Source: Thalassospira sp. TSL5-1
GTDB lineage: Bacteria > Pseudomonadota > Alphaproteobacteria > Rhodospirillales > Thalassospiraceae
Assembly (NCBI RefSeq): GCF_001907695.1
Contig: NZ_KV880637.1
Span: forward strand, 1,054,001 to 1,118,000
Reading direction: 5' to 3'
Length of the DNA: 64,000 bases
Shown: in pieces, positions 27,401-35,570 of the stretch
Layout: each line of letters opens with the position of its first letter
How positions within the stretch are numbered: the first letter of the stretch is position 1
The notes under the pieces: model-generated
Told to the model about the DNA's origin: nothing
Databases searched by the model: none
Seen by the model: only the letters and a program-made list of their open reading frames with translations
Made by a program: the position numbers and the translations under genes

Positions 27401-28021
27401 ATGGACGAAAAAATTACGACAAAAATTGGGCAGGTGCCCCACAATGATCCGTTCGATCTTTTTGATGTATGGTTCCGTGAGGCAAAAAACAAGGAAGATG
27501 CCTATCCCGATGCCATGACACTGGCAACGGCGGATGCACAGGGGCGGCCGTCTGCACGCGTTGTGCTGCTTAAGGATTTTGATCCTGAAGGATTTGTTTT
27601 TTATACCAATTACGAAAGCCGCAAGGGAACGCAGCTTGGTGAAAATCCCTATGCAGCCTTGTGCTTTCACTGGAAAAAACTGGAACGCTGCGTGCGTATC
27701 GAAGGCCCGACCCGCAAGGTAAGTGCTGCCGAGTCGGATGAATATTTTCAGTCGCGTGCGCGTGGCAGCCAGATTGGTGCCTGGGCATCGGTGCAATCAC
27801 GCCCCATGTCGGGGCGGTTTGATCTGGAAAAACGGGTAGCGGAATTTACGGCCAAATTTGGTTTTGGCAAGGTTGCGCGTCCGGAACATTGGGGCGGGTA
27901 TCGCCTGGTTCCCGACCGGATCGAGTTTTGGTCGGAAGGTACGTTCCGCCTGCATGATCGCCAGCTTTATACCCGCAATGTCGAGGGTAATGGCTGGCTG
28001 GTTGAAAAGCTGTTTCCCTAA
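27401..28021 (+). CDS. pdxH: Pyridoxamine 5'-phosphate oxidase
   Basis: A 206-residue FMN enzyme that oxidises pyridoxamine- or pyridoxine-5'-phosphate to pyridoxal-5'-phosphate, the last step of vitamin B6 cofactor synthesis and salvage. The FMN-binding segment ARVVLLKDFDPEGFVFYTNY, SRKGTQLGENP and the C-terminal WGGYRLVPDRIEFWSEG...RLHDR signature are all present and the length is standard. Convergent with the ArsR gene. Confidence 0.96.
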   Translation: MDEKITTKIGQVPHNDPFDLFDVWFREAKNKEDAYPDAMTLATADAQGRPSARVVLLKDFDPEGFVFYTNYESRKGTQLGENPYAALCFHWKKLERCVRIEGPTRKVSAAESDEYFQSRARGSQIGAWASVQSRPMSGRFDLEKRVAEFTAKFGFGKVARPEHWGGYRLVPDRIEFWSEGTFRLHDRQLYTRNVEGNGWLVEKLFP

Positions 28022-28083
28022 GGGGCGAAGATGGCGACGTTTTTTGTTGGCTGTGCCCGCTTGCAGAAAACGTTGCCGCCTGG

Positions 28084-28389
28084 TTATGCCTTGTCGGGCG
28101 GGCAGAAAACCTCTTGCAGGGTCAGGATCACCTTCGTGACATTGGGGTCTTTGATCGAATAATAGATCGTTTGGGCATCGCGCCGCGTTTTGACAAGGCC
28201 ATCACGCCGAAGCCGGGCAAGATGTTGTGAGAGTGCGGATTGTTTGAGCTGCAATTCGTTTTCAAGCGTTCCGACCGACTTTTCCGTTCCGCCAAGTGAA
28301 CACAAAATCATCAAACGCCACTGGTTTCCCAGGGATTTGAGAAATTCGGAAGCCTCAAGCGCGTTTTCATACAGTTCGCTATAATTCAT
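28084..28389 (-). CDS. ArsR family regulator of the BigR/SqrR sulfide-sensing type (inferred)
   Basis: A 101-residue winged-helix repressor (recognition region QLKQSALSQHLARLRRDGLVKTRR). Two cysteines, C30 (RLMILC) at the end of the second helix and C96 (EVFC) in the C-terminal helix, are 66 residues apart, the same spacing as in the persulfide sensors SqrR (C41/C107) and BigR (C42/C108). No arsenic- or zinc-site motif is seen. I infer a sulfide/persulfide sensor, but no sqr, dioxygenase or rhodanese gene is nearby. The ATG at 28389 was chosen; a longer reading to 28464 is unlikely. An inverted repeat lies upstream at 28475-28498. Confidence 0.8.
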   Translation of the reverse strand: MNYSELYENALEASEFLKSLGNQWRLMILCSLGGTEKSVGTLENELQLKQSALSQHLARLRRDGLVKTRRDAQTIYYSIKDPNVTKVILTLQEVFCPPDKA

Positions 28390-28829
28390 TGGTTTCGGTC
28401 TTTGTCCGTCGGCTTGCGGGTTCAGATATATGCCGGGTTGGCGCGTGCCTAGCGGCTTTTCCATTCACGGTTTTTAACATTCGATGGTGTTAATGTTACA
28501 TTTTGGAACGCCGCGTCAAAAACAAAATGGAAATTGGTAGAATTGTTTTTGGGTTTTATCCTGTTTCGACGCATTAATTTTGCCCCACGCTTTCAACATT
28601 GATACGAACAGGGTGAAAGACAATATCGTCGCGAAAATTTGCAGCTGTCGTTATCGCGAGGTAACGTAACGGAACTTTGAGAAATTACAGTTTCTTGATT
28701 TCTGACAAAGACGACATAATGAATTAGCGTGAAACTGCCTTTTTACAGATCACTGCGATCCTGTTGCGATTATCCCGCCCGTCAGGATGGCAGAACGATC
28801 AGGCTCAACCGAATATGGGGTATGAAACC
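28390..28829. other. Divergent intergenic region between ArsR and stress-protein genes
   Basis: 440 bp without a credible gene. It contains the inverted repeat at 28475-28498 and must hold promoters for both flanking genes. A weak half-match to an FNR box occurs at 28695-28708 but is not convincing. Confidence 0.5.
28475..28498. promoter_or_regulatory. Inverted repeat upstream of ArsR gene, candidate operator
   Basis: TAACATT (28475-28481) and AATGTTA (28492-28498) flank a 10-bp spacer, about 85 bp upstream of the ArsR start codon. Binding by the ArsR protein is a guess from position. Confidence 0.4.
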
Positions 28830-29687
28830 ATGGCTGTACGCACAATTTTGGCTCCGGTTGCTGGATCGGAAATGGACCGGCGGGTTCTTGCACTGGCGTT
28901 TAGTGCTGCCCGGCGCTTTGACGCGCATCTGGAAGTGATATTTGTTGCCCCCGAACCACAGGATGTTATTCCGATTGTGGGGGAGGGCATGTCGGGCCTG
29001 ATCATTGAAGAAATGATGGGGGCCGCCGAAAAGGAAACCAAAAAACGCCTGGCAAATGCCGAGGCCGCCTATCGCACCGCGCGCGAGGCCGCCGGTATTG
29101 ACGAGGCTGATGCACCGCGACCCACCCTGCAGCCGACTTGTGCGTGGCGTCGGGATGACGGGCGCGAGGATGAAACCGTTGCAAGGCGCGGGCGATTGTT
29201 TGACCTGGTGGTGATTGGCCGGGACCCGCGCGAAGCCGCCGCATCGCTGACATTTGATGCCTGTTTGATGGAAACCGGGCGACCCTTGCTGGTGGCACCG
29301 GAAACCGTGCCGGGCGATGTGGGCTCGAAGGTAATGATTGCCTGGAATGGCGGGGTCGAGTCTGCCCGGGCGGTGACATCCTCGATGCCGCTTTTGCGCC
29401 AGGCCAGCGAAATTACCATTGTCAGTGTGGGTGAAGTCCCGCATGGCCGCGCCACCGCACAGGCGCTCGCGGAACAGTTTGTCTGGCATGGGGTGAAGGC
29501 CAAAGTTGATCTGCGCCCGGACCAGTCAAACGTGGCGGCGGCCCTGATGGATGCGGCAAAAAATTGCGAGGCAGATAGCATCGTTTTGGGGGCTTATAGC
29601 CATTCGCGCTTCAAGGAAATGATTTTGGGCGGTGTGACCCAGGATATGTTGGCAAAATGTGCATTGCCGTTGTGGATAATGCATTGA
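28830..29687 (+). CDS. Tandem-domain universal stress protein
   Basis: A 285-residue protein with two Usp folds (about 1-145 and 160-285). The second ends with LGAYSHSRFKEMILGGVTQDML, close in form to the end of the tandem Usp at 37169-38011. Its N-terminal half contains an odd Glu/Ala-rich helix (EKETKKRLANAEAAYRTAREAAG). The ATG at 28830 was chosen over one at 28815. It follows the divergent ArsR gene and ends at a strong terminator. Confidence 0.87.
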   Translation: MAVRTILAPVAGSEMDRRVLALAFSAARRFDAHLEVIFVAPEPQDVIPIVGEGMSGLIIEEMMGAAEKETKKRLANAEAAYRTAREAAGIDEADAPRPTLQPTCAWRRDDGREDETVARRGRLFDLVVIGRDPREAAASLTFDACLMETGRPLLVAPETVPGDVGSKVMIAWNGGVESARAVTSSMPLLRQASEITIVSVGEVPHGRATAQALAEQFVWHGVKAKVDLRPDQSNVAAALMDAAKNCEADSIVLGAYSHSRFKEMILGGVTQDMLAKCALPLWIMH

Positions 29688-29750
29688 CGCAAACGTCACC
29701 CATCTTGTTGAAACTCCACTAGAAAGTCCTGATCAGGGATTTTCGGTGGC

Positions 29751-29781
29751 AAAAAGGCGCGGTTTTCTGCGCCTTTTTTTG
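29751..29781 (+). terminator. Rho-independent terminator after the Usp gene
   Basis: Arms AAAAAGGCGC (29751-29760) and GCGCCTTTTT (29769-29778) with an 8-nt loop and a T-run. Confidence 0.88.
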
Positions 29782-29893
29782 TTGCGCCTGCGAAAAAAAA
29801 GGATCAGGCTCTGGGTAATTATTACAAAAAAATGTCTTAGGGTCTGTGGGCGGCTTTCGTCCTGGAGAAATGTCTGGCAAAGGGTGATCCCAA

Positions 29894-30061
29894 ATGTTGT
29901 CTTTGCGCGATGTAATAGATTTCGCCGCAATGTCCGAAGAACTTGCTTCTGAAATTGCTGAAACGGCACAGCTTCCCGATCTTGGGGCTATGTTCCATCG
30001 GCATTATCAGGCAGTTGATAGTGTTCCTCCTTGTGGCGCGAACGACACCGAGACGGATTGA
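29894..30061 (+). CDS. Small hypothetical protein, 55 residues
   Basis: A short open frame, MLSLRDVIDFAAMSEE... ending ...GANDTETD, with AAAGGGTG about eight bases upstream of the ATG. The first ~40 residues read as two acidic amphipathic helices (LRDVIDFAAMSEELASEIAE, QLPDLGAMFHRHYQ), the kind of composition seen in short alphaproteobacterial hypotheticals. No function is assigned. It stands alone, after a terminator and 440 bp before the SDR gene. Confidence 0.5.
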   Translation: MLSLRDVIDFAAMSEELASEIAETAQLPDLGAMFHRHYQAVDSVPPCGANDTETD

Positions 30062-30502
30062 TATCCGTCATCCCGGTTTAACCTTTTATCTTTAACCAGG
30101 CTTGTGCCTGTCGTTCTCTTTCGCAGTGGCGATAGACCATGACGTTGCCGTGGTTGGTAAAATGCGGGTTTGATCCCATATCCCCTGGGGCACGGCACGA
30201 CGTGTTTCAAAGAAGACCGGGCTGTTTATTTTAAACAGATCCCGTCTTGGTCTATCCTTGCGTTTTTGCTTGCGGCCGGACAGGTGGCAGGCAGATATAT
30301 TTCCCGATTTTGATTGCAGGTGGTGGCGGTTAGGCCAAATTTGGCCTATATCGACGGGATACATCAATGTGCATTCTGACCGGCAAAGTTATTGTTTCAT
30401 CAGGATGTTCAAGGATTGCCGCGCCGGGGCAGATGACGGTCCCGCGTGACGGGTTCGGGATATAAACGGCGTTTTGTGCGCCATCAGCAGGGATAGCATT
30501 TA
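30062..30502. other. Intergenic region upstream of the SDR gene
   Basis: 440 bp with no supported gene. It contains the perfect 18-bp palindrome at 30331-30348. Short open frames here lack ribosome sites or coding character. Confidence 0.5.
30331..30348. promoter_or_regulatory. Perfect 18-bp palindrome
   Basis: TAGGCCAAATTTGGCCTA is fully self-complementary and lies 155 bp upstream of the SDR start. It could be an operator for a dimeric regulator; no regulator gene is adjacent. Confidence 0.45.
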
Positions 30503-31249
30503 ATGAGCAACGCCGCCGCACCCAAAACCGTTGTTCTGACCGGTGCCAGCCGCGGGATCGGACATGTTACGGTTGGTTATTTTGCCAAACGGGGCTGGCG
30601 GGTTATTTGCTGTTCCCGCGAGGCGCCGCCCCCCAGTTGCCCGCGTGACCCGGCACAGGGCATTCACATCCGTGCCGATCTTTCCAAACCCGAAGATGTG
30701 GAAAGTTTCATTGCCCAGGCCAATGAATTGCTGGGCGATGACCCGCTTCATGCCCTGGTCAATAATGCCGGGGTCTCGCCCAAAACACCTTACAAGGAAC
30801 GTTTGGGGTGCCTGAATGGCGATTTGTCGGGCTGGCGCGATGTGTTTGAAATCAATTTCTTCACGCCGTTAACATTGTCGCGCGGTTTTGCCGCGGCTCT
30901 GCATCGCGGCAAGGGTGCGATTTGCAATATCACCTCGATTGCCGGGCATTATGTGCATCCGTTTGCCGGGTCGGCCTATTCCACGTCAAAGGCGGCCCTT
31001 TCGGGGCTGACGCGCGAAATGGCGGTGGAATTTGCCGAGCTGGGTGTGCGAGTGAATGCCGTGGCACCGGGTGAAATCAAAACAGCCATGATCTCGCCGG
31101 AATACGAGGCCCTTGTTCCCCGCATCCCCATGAACCGCATGGGCACGCCAGAAGATGTCGCCGCAGCGGTACATTATCTGGTGGGCGATGAATCGAGCTA
31201 TGTGACCGGGACGGAAATTTTTGTTACCGGCGGCCAGCATCTTTATTAG
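30503..31249 (+). CDS. SDR family NAD(P)-dependent oxidoreductase
   Basis: A 248-residue classical short-chain dehydrogenase: nucleotide-binding TGASRGIG (residues 13-20), NNAG, catalytic Ser in NITSIAG and the YSTSK active site (Tyr and Lys), with a FabG-like C-terminus ending GGQHLY. The substrate is unknown. AGGGAT eight bases upstream supports the start. It stands as a single transcription unit before a strong terminator. Confidence 0.9.
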   Translation: MSNAAAPKTVVLTGASRGIGHVTVGYFAKRGWRVICCSREAPPPSCPRDPAQGIHIRADLSKPEDVESFIAQANELLGDDPLHALVNNAGVSPKTPYKERLGCLNGDLSGWRDVFEINFFTPLTLSRGFAAALHRGKGAICNITSIAGHYVHPFAGSAYSTSKAALSGLTREMAVEFAELGVRVNAVAPGEIKTAMISPEYEALVPRIPMNRMGTPEDVAAAVHYLVGDESSYVTGTEIFVTGGQHLY

Positions 31250-31280
31250 GTCATTCAATAGAGCGTGTCCTGCCAAAACA

Positions 31281-31312
31281 AAACCCCGAACCGGCAACAG
31301 TTCGGGGTTTTT
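31281..31312. terminator. Bidirectional hairpin terminator
   Basis: Perfect 11-bp arms AAACCCCGAAC (31281-31291) and GTTCGGGGTTT (31300-31310) with flanking A and T runs lie between convergent genes. Confidence 0.85.
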
Positions 31313-31341
31313 CGTGTAGGAAGGACGCGATAAAGCAGCGC

Positions 31342-32184
31342 TCAGGGTTTGGGCTGATTGCGCAATTTTTCGGCTTCAGCGTAAAATTTCTTTTCCCATT
31401 CCTTATGATTATCCAGGCCTTCGCGCAGGAACGGGGTAAAGATGGCAAGGTTCATCAGGATTTTATGAACCAGGACTGCGGGGAATTTCAGCGGCTTTTC
31501 AAAATCGACAAACAGGACCACCCGGGTTTTGTCGGTATGGTTCCAGGCCTCATGTTCATAGGCATCGTCAAAAATCAGAACCTTGCCTTCTTCCCAGTGG
31601 CAAACCTGTTTATCGACCCGAATGGCAAGTTTATCGGCCGGTTCCGGCACGATCAGGCCCAAGTGCATGCGCAGAACCCCGTTATAGGGGCCGCGATGGG
31701 CCGGAAGATGCTTGCCCGGTTCAAAGATCGAGAACATCGCTGTTTTAAGGCCGGGGATTTTATTGACGATACGCCAGGTTTCCGGACAGCTTTGAATGGC
31801 TTTTTCCGATTTGACGCCAAAACCCAATAGGAAAAAGGTTTTCCAGTGATTATCGGTCGAGATGGTTTTGACGTCGGTTGAAATATCCTGAAACGAGGGC
31901 AGGTCCGCCTGGCGCTGTAAAACCTGGTCGAGTTCCTTGCGGATGGCAGGCCATTCCTTTTCGATCTCGGCCGCCCAGGGGAATGTCGCATTATCGTAAA
32001 CGGGCGGATTGCCAAGTTTGGCATATTTGTAATTCAGCCGTTCGGCCCAGGAAACGATGCCCATAAAAAAGCGGGTAATGCGGCTGGGCCTGTCCATCGG
32101 ATCAATGCCGTCGGTGCCAAAAGTCTGCTTGGGTTCGCGCGACACTTCTTCTTCAATTGTAGCGTTAGACTGGGGCAACTTCAC
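31342..32184 (-). CDS. Aspartyl/asparaginyl beta-hydroxylase domain protein (LpxO-like)
   Basis: A 280-residue Fe(II)/2-oxoglutarate dioxygenase-type protein. The beta-hydroxylase domain (about 95-235) shows LPAHRGPYNGVLRMHLGL with the first iron-binding His, and DDAYEHEAWNHTDKTRVVLFVDF with the second His and the 2-oxoglutarate-binding Arg. Members hydroxylate Asp/Asn residues or, as LpxO, the lipid A acyl chain. No strong transmembrane helix is seen, only mildly hydrophobic segments near 36-45 and 240-258. Which substrate is used cannot be decided. Monocistronic. Confidence 0.87.
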   Translation of the reverse strand: MKLPQSNATIEEEVSREPKQTFGTDGIDPMDRPSRITRFFMGIVSWAERLNYKYAKLGNPPVYDNATFPWAAEIEKEWPAIRKELDQVLQRQADLPSFQDISTDVKTISTDNHWKTFFLLGFGVKSEKAIQSCPETWRIVNKIPGLKTAMFSIFEPGKHLPAHRGPYNGVLRMHLGLIVPEPADKLAIRVDKQVCHWEEGKVLIFDDAYEHEAWNHTDKTRVVLFVDFEKPLKFPAVLVHKILMNLAIFTPFLREGLDNHKEWEKKFYAEAEKLRNQPKP

Positions 32185-32453
32185 ACTCTTTCAAAAACAG
32201 GCACATTCACGGTTTGATTGCCAATTATGCACAGAAACAAGGCAATATTTTGTAAAAACATAACACTAGCGCCTCTGCCAATCCTGGTCAAACAGGTCTG
32301 GGCATTTGTTGGCATATATATTCAAGTCATTAAGGGAGGGATTTGAAATACCACCCGACAGCGGAAAGGGAGCGGGGTCAGGTGCGTCGGTTTAAGGTAA
32401 GGGGCCCGGGCGTTGGCGGGAGCCGAGACACGGCGGGAGATGGGACAGGTTGG

Positions 32454-32984
32454 TCAGACACCAAATGCAGCATCATAGTGAACAATACCGGTGGGTATAT
32501 CACTTTCAAATGACTGGACCATGAAGTATTGCGCCGGCGCGTTGGGGAATGTCAGCTTGGGCGATGGCACAAACCCGAATTTTTGATAATAGGCGGGATC
32601 CCCGAGAACCACACAACCACCCGCCGTGCCGGTTTTTTCAAGGATGGCCAGCCCTTGTGTGATCAGGGCCTTGCCAATGCCCTGGCGTTGCTGGTCGGGG
32701 GCGACCGAAACCGGACCAAGCCCGTACCATTGAGCGGGAGCCCCTTGTGTGCCAGCGATGTAAATGGGAGAAAAGGCGACGTGGCCGACAATCTGGGCGC
32801 CCCGGCAGGCGGCCAGTGAACAGGCAAGCTTGCAGCTGTTGCGAAGACGGTCAATAATATCCTGTTCGGTGCCGTCGCTGTGTTTGGCCCCTGCAAAAGC
32901 CCGGCGGGTCAGCGCGTGAATACGGCCCTCATCCCCGTGCTGTTCGGGGCGGATGTTAATATCAGCCGGTAACAAGGGTCTCAA
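32454..32984 (-). CDS. GNAT family N-acetyltransferase (YhbS-like)
   Basis: A 176-residue acetyltransferase with the GNAT acetyl-CoA site (PVSVAPDQQRQGIGKALITQGL, a Q/RxxGxG/A motif) and the YhbS-type GDPAYYQKFGFVP segment. The substrate is unknown. No ATG fits; a TTG at 32984 is the best start and would overlap the upstream PadR-like gene by 23 bp, so the two are likely cotranscribed and coupled. Confidence 0.85.
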   Translation of the reverse strand: MRPLLPADINIRPEQHGDEGRIHALTRRAFAGAKHSDGTEQDIIDRLRNSCKLACSLAACRGAQIVGHVAFSPIYIAGTQGAPAQWYGLGPVSVAPDQQRQGIGKALITQGLAILEKTGTAGGCVVLGDPAYYQKFGFVPSPKLTFPNAPAQYFMVQSFESDIPTGIVHYDAAFGV

Positions 32985-33504
32985 GCCAGGCCTGTTTTTG
33001 TTTCAGGCGGGCAATTTCCATGTCGATCCAGCTAATAAACGCACCTTCATCATTTTCGTGCTGGTCGCGCAGGGCCAATATGCGATCAAGGTCAAGTTCG
33101 CAAACATCCTTCAGGATTTCCACCTGGTCCTGGCGGGTTTCAGCATCGAGCAAATGCAGGAACCGCATTTTAAGCGCCATCACAAGACGGGAAAGCTCGC
33201 CCGAGGTATCGCGCAATGTGCCTTGCATTAATTCGTTGAATTTGCTGCGGCCTGCATCGGTCAGCGAAAGTTCGCCTTCCCCTTTGCCGCCAGCACTGCA
33301 GGTTTCACGCACTAAGCCTTCCAGTTTTAAAAGCTGGAGGGATGAGCCCATCATATCAAGCGATGGCCCCATGATATGGGCGGTGAAATGGCGAACCTGA
33401 TTGGCCAGATCGGCATAGCTGATCGGCTTGTCCGAGAGGGCCAAAGTTCCAAGTGCGCACAGGCGAAGGCATTCTTTGGGCAGCAAGGTTCTATCCGTAT
33501 ACAT
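32962..33504 (-). CDS. PadR-like transcriptional regulator
   Basis: A 180-residue protein with an N-terminal winged-helix region (about 10-90, KECLRLCALGTLALSDKPISYADLANQVR, then LLKLEGLVRE and a GELSLTDAGRSKF wing) and a long C-terminal helical part (about 100-178) ending in RLKQKQAWLETL, as in PadR/Vir_act_alpha_C proteins. The assignment rests on overall layout rather than a sharp motif. Its 3' end overlaps the GNAT gene, which may be its target. Confidence 0.7.
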   Translation of the reverse strand: MYTDRTLLPKECLRLCALGTLALSDKPISYADLANQVRHFTAHIMGPSLDMMGSSLQLLKLEGLVRETCSAGGKGEGELSLTDAGRSKFNELMQGTLRDTSGELSRLVMALKMRFLHLLDAETRQDQVEILKDVCELDLDRILALRDQHENDEGAFISWIDMEIARLKQKQAWLETLVTG

Positions 33505-33687
33505 GGCGGTTCCCGATCCGTTACGGGCCCGACGTTATCGCGAACGGTTCTTAATTGCAAGAGCTTTGATGATCCCGCAACTTTATCCCGTATGGTGAAT
33601 ATAGAACCAACCCCGTTAAATGCAAACAGGGCATAAAGGATCTTTTCCGGGAATAAAGCAATGTAGAAGGGGGAATGGCCCGGAATC

Positions 33688-33718
33688 AAAAAGGCCGCCC
33701 CGAAGGAGCGACCTTTTT
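33688..33718 (-). terminator. Rho-independent terminator of hemA, UUCG loop
   Basis: A ~13-bp stem with G-U pairs closes on a C(TTCG)G tetraloop on the minus strand and is bordered by A/T runs (33688-33692, 33714-33718). It starts 32 bp past hemA. Confidence 0.85.
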
Positions 33719-33749
33719 GTGACAGGATGTCTCGATCAGAAGCTGATGA

Positions 33750-34967
33750 TCAGGCAGCCTTTTGAATGCCAAGCTGGCCCCAAACCGTCAGCAGGGAACT
33801 GATCAGATGGTCGATCAATTCGTCATTATGCAGCGGGCCGGGGGTAAAGCGCAGGCGCTCGGTTCCGCGCGGCACGGTCGGATAGTTGATCGGCTGGACG
33901 TAAATGTCGTGATCATACAGCAGGCGGTCGCTGGCTTCCTTGCACATGGCGGCATCCCCCACCATCAGCGGGACGATATGGCTGGGCGCGTCCATAACCG
34001 GCAGGCCAGCCGCACGCATGCGTTTGCGCAGTGTTTCGGCGCGTTCCTTCTGGGCTTCGCGTTCAACATTGCTTTCTTTAAGGTGGCGAATGCTGGCAAG
34101 CGCACCGGCAGCAATGCTGGACGGATGGGAACTGGTGAAAATAAAGCCATTGCCAAAGCTGCGGACAAAATCGATAACTTCGCTGTTGCCCGCAATGTAA
34201 CCGCCCACAACACCAAATGCCTTGGCAAGGGTGCCCTGGATAATGTCAACGCGATCCATCACACCATCACGTTCGGCAACACCCCCACCATGCGGGCCAT
34301 ACATGCCAACCGCATGGACTTCGTCCAGATAGGAAAGGGCATTGTATTTTTCGCACAGATCAAGAATTTTGCTGATCGGCGCAATGTCGCCATCCATCGA
34401 ATAAACCGATTCAAAGGCGACAATCTTGGCGCGGTTGGGGCCAAGGTCAGCCAGAATCTGTTCAAGATGTTCAAGGTCGTTATGTTTCCAGATGCGGCGT
34501 TCGGCCTTGGAATGGCGCATGCCCTCGATCATGGAATTGTGGTTGAAGGCATCGGAAATGATCACGCAGTCAGGCAGTTTCGAGCCAAGGGTGGACAGAG
34601 TCGTCCAGTTGGCGACGTAACCTGACGTCATCAGCAGGGCAGCTTCCTTGCCATGCAGGCTGGCAAGTTCTTCTTCCAGTGCGACATGGACATGGTTGGA
34701 GCCGGAAATATTGCGTGTTCCCCCAACGCCGCCACCCTGGCCGGTAATGTCGGCCTTCATGGCTTCAATGACCTTCGGGTGCTGGCCCATGCCAAGATAG
34801 TCATTCGAGCACCAAACTGTGATTTTGCGCGGTTTTTCACCGTTGCCAGTATGGAGCCAGGCGCGCGGAAATTCACCGACGATGCGCTCAAGATTTGCGA
34901 ACACACGATAACGGCCTTCAGCCTTCAGGCCACCAATCGCGTCTTTAAAGAAATTATTATAATTCAT
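33750..34967 (-). CDS. hemA: 5-aminolevulinate synthase (ALAS)
   Basis: A 405-residue PLP enzyme that condenses glycine and succinyl-CoA to 5-aminolevulinate, the first haem-pathway step in alphaproteobacteria (C4 route). Visible landmarks are [43 protein letters not shown] and the PLP-lysine segment [12 protein letters not shown]. The length is standard. An FNR/FixK-like box lies 159 bp upstream at 35126-35139, suggesting oxygen control. Single transcription unit. Confidence 0.97.
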   Translation of the reverse strand: MNYNNFFKDAIGGLKAEGRYRVFANLERIVGEFPRAWLHTGNGEKPRKITVWCSNDYLGMGQHPKVIEAMKADITGQGGGVGGTRNISGSNHVHVALEEELASLHGKEAALLMTSGYVANWTTLSTLGSKLPDCVIISDAFNHNSMIEGMRHSKAERRIWKHNDLEHLEQILADLGPNRAKIVAFESVYSMDGDIAPISKILDLCEKYNALSYLDEVHAVGMYGPHGGGVAERDGVMDRVDIIQGTLAKAFGVVGGYIAGNSEVIDFVRSFGNGFIFTSSHPSSIAAGALASIRHLKESNVEREAQKERAETLRKRMRAAGLPVMDAPSHIVPLMVGDAAMCKEASDRLLYDHDIYVQPINYPTVPRGTERLRFTPGPLHNDELIDHLISSLLTVWGQLGIQKAA

Positions 34968-35501
34968 CTTTGCATCTTTCGCCTGTCACTTCGCGGTTCT
35001 ATGCGGAATATCCCGCGAAGTTTTTTTTCTTTCCCGCTGGCTTTGCAACTGGCGGGACCAGCATTTCCGGGCGCATCCTGTCCGGGGGTGTGGTGCGCTT
35101 ATCGTCTTTTTCAGACCTGGGCGCATTGACCCGCATCAAATTTTTAAGCGATTCCAGTCTCACCAGGAAGCTTGCTGGCAAAAAGGCGGTCCATCCTGTT
35201 TCTATGTCGATCTCGCCCCTGACCCACAATTTGGCGGTAATAAACGTGTTTGGCAAGACCAACTGCCGTAATTTCGCCAAAACTGGCGATGCGATACGAT
35301 TAAACGGCGCAAAACCTGTCTCTTTCGACGGCGCAAACACGGATGTGTGATGGAAATCAGATTGCTGCCGATGAAATTTTTAATGTGTTTAAAATGGTTT
35401 GCGGCGTTGAAACGGCAAAATATTTCGTCAGAGTCGTGTCCGATGACAGACAGATATAATCGCCATGCGCAAAAGACAGTGCTGTCATGCCCCTAAGGGT
35501 T
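34968..35501. other. Long upstream region of hemA
   Basis: Over 500 bp without a supported gene. It holds the FNR-like box at 35126-35139. Overlapping open frames on both strands (34970-35350 and 34999-35340) have no ribosome site, no recognisable family and are judged spurious. Confidence 0.5.
35126..35139. promoter_or_regulatory. FNR/FixK-type box upstream of hemA
   Basis: TTGACCCGCATCAA matches the TTGAT-N4-ATCAA consensus at nine of ten fixed positions. It is 159 bp from the hemA start. FNR/FixK control of hemA is known in other alphaproteobacteria; here it is inferred. Confidence 0.6.
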
Positions 35502-35534
35502 CGTCAGGCCCGTTTCCATAAAACGGGCCTGACG
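35502..35534 (-). terminator. Hairpin terminator after the aminotransferase gene
   Basis: Perfect 14-bp arms CGTCAGGCCCGTTT (35502-35515) and AAACGGGCCTGACG (35521-35534) around a 5-nt loop. Confidence 0.8.
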
Positions 35535-35570
35535 TCGCAATTTATGGCCTTTTTACACGGTAAAGCAAAA

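Noticed and set aside
28695-28708. TTGATTTCTGACAA as an FNR box for the Usp gene.
   Set aside because: Only one half-site matches well; the second half (GACAA) is poor.
29746-29952. A Lys/Arg-rich open frame of 68 codons after the Usp gene.
   Set aside because: It reads through the terminator stem-loop and lacks a ribosome site.
30368-30466. A 32-codon open frame before the SDR gene.
   Set aside because: No ribosome site and no coding character beyond chance.
34970-35350. Two overlapping long open frames, one on each strand (34970-35350 plus; 34999-35340 minus), upstream of hemA.
   Set aside because: No ribosome site or family resemblance, and the region contains an FNR-like box, so it is more likely regulatory.
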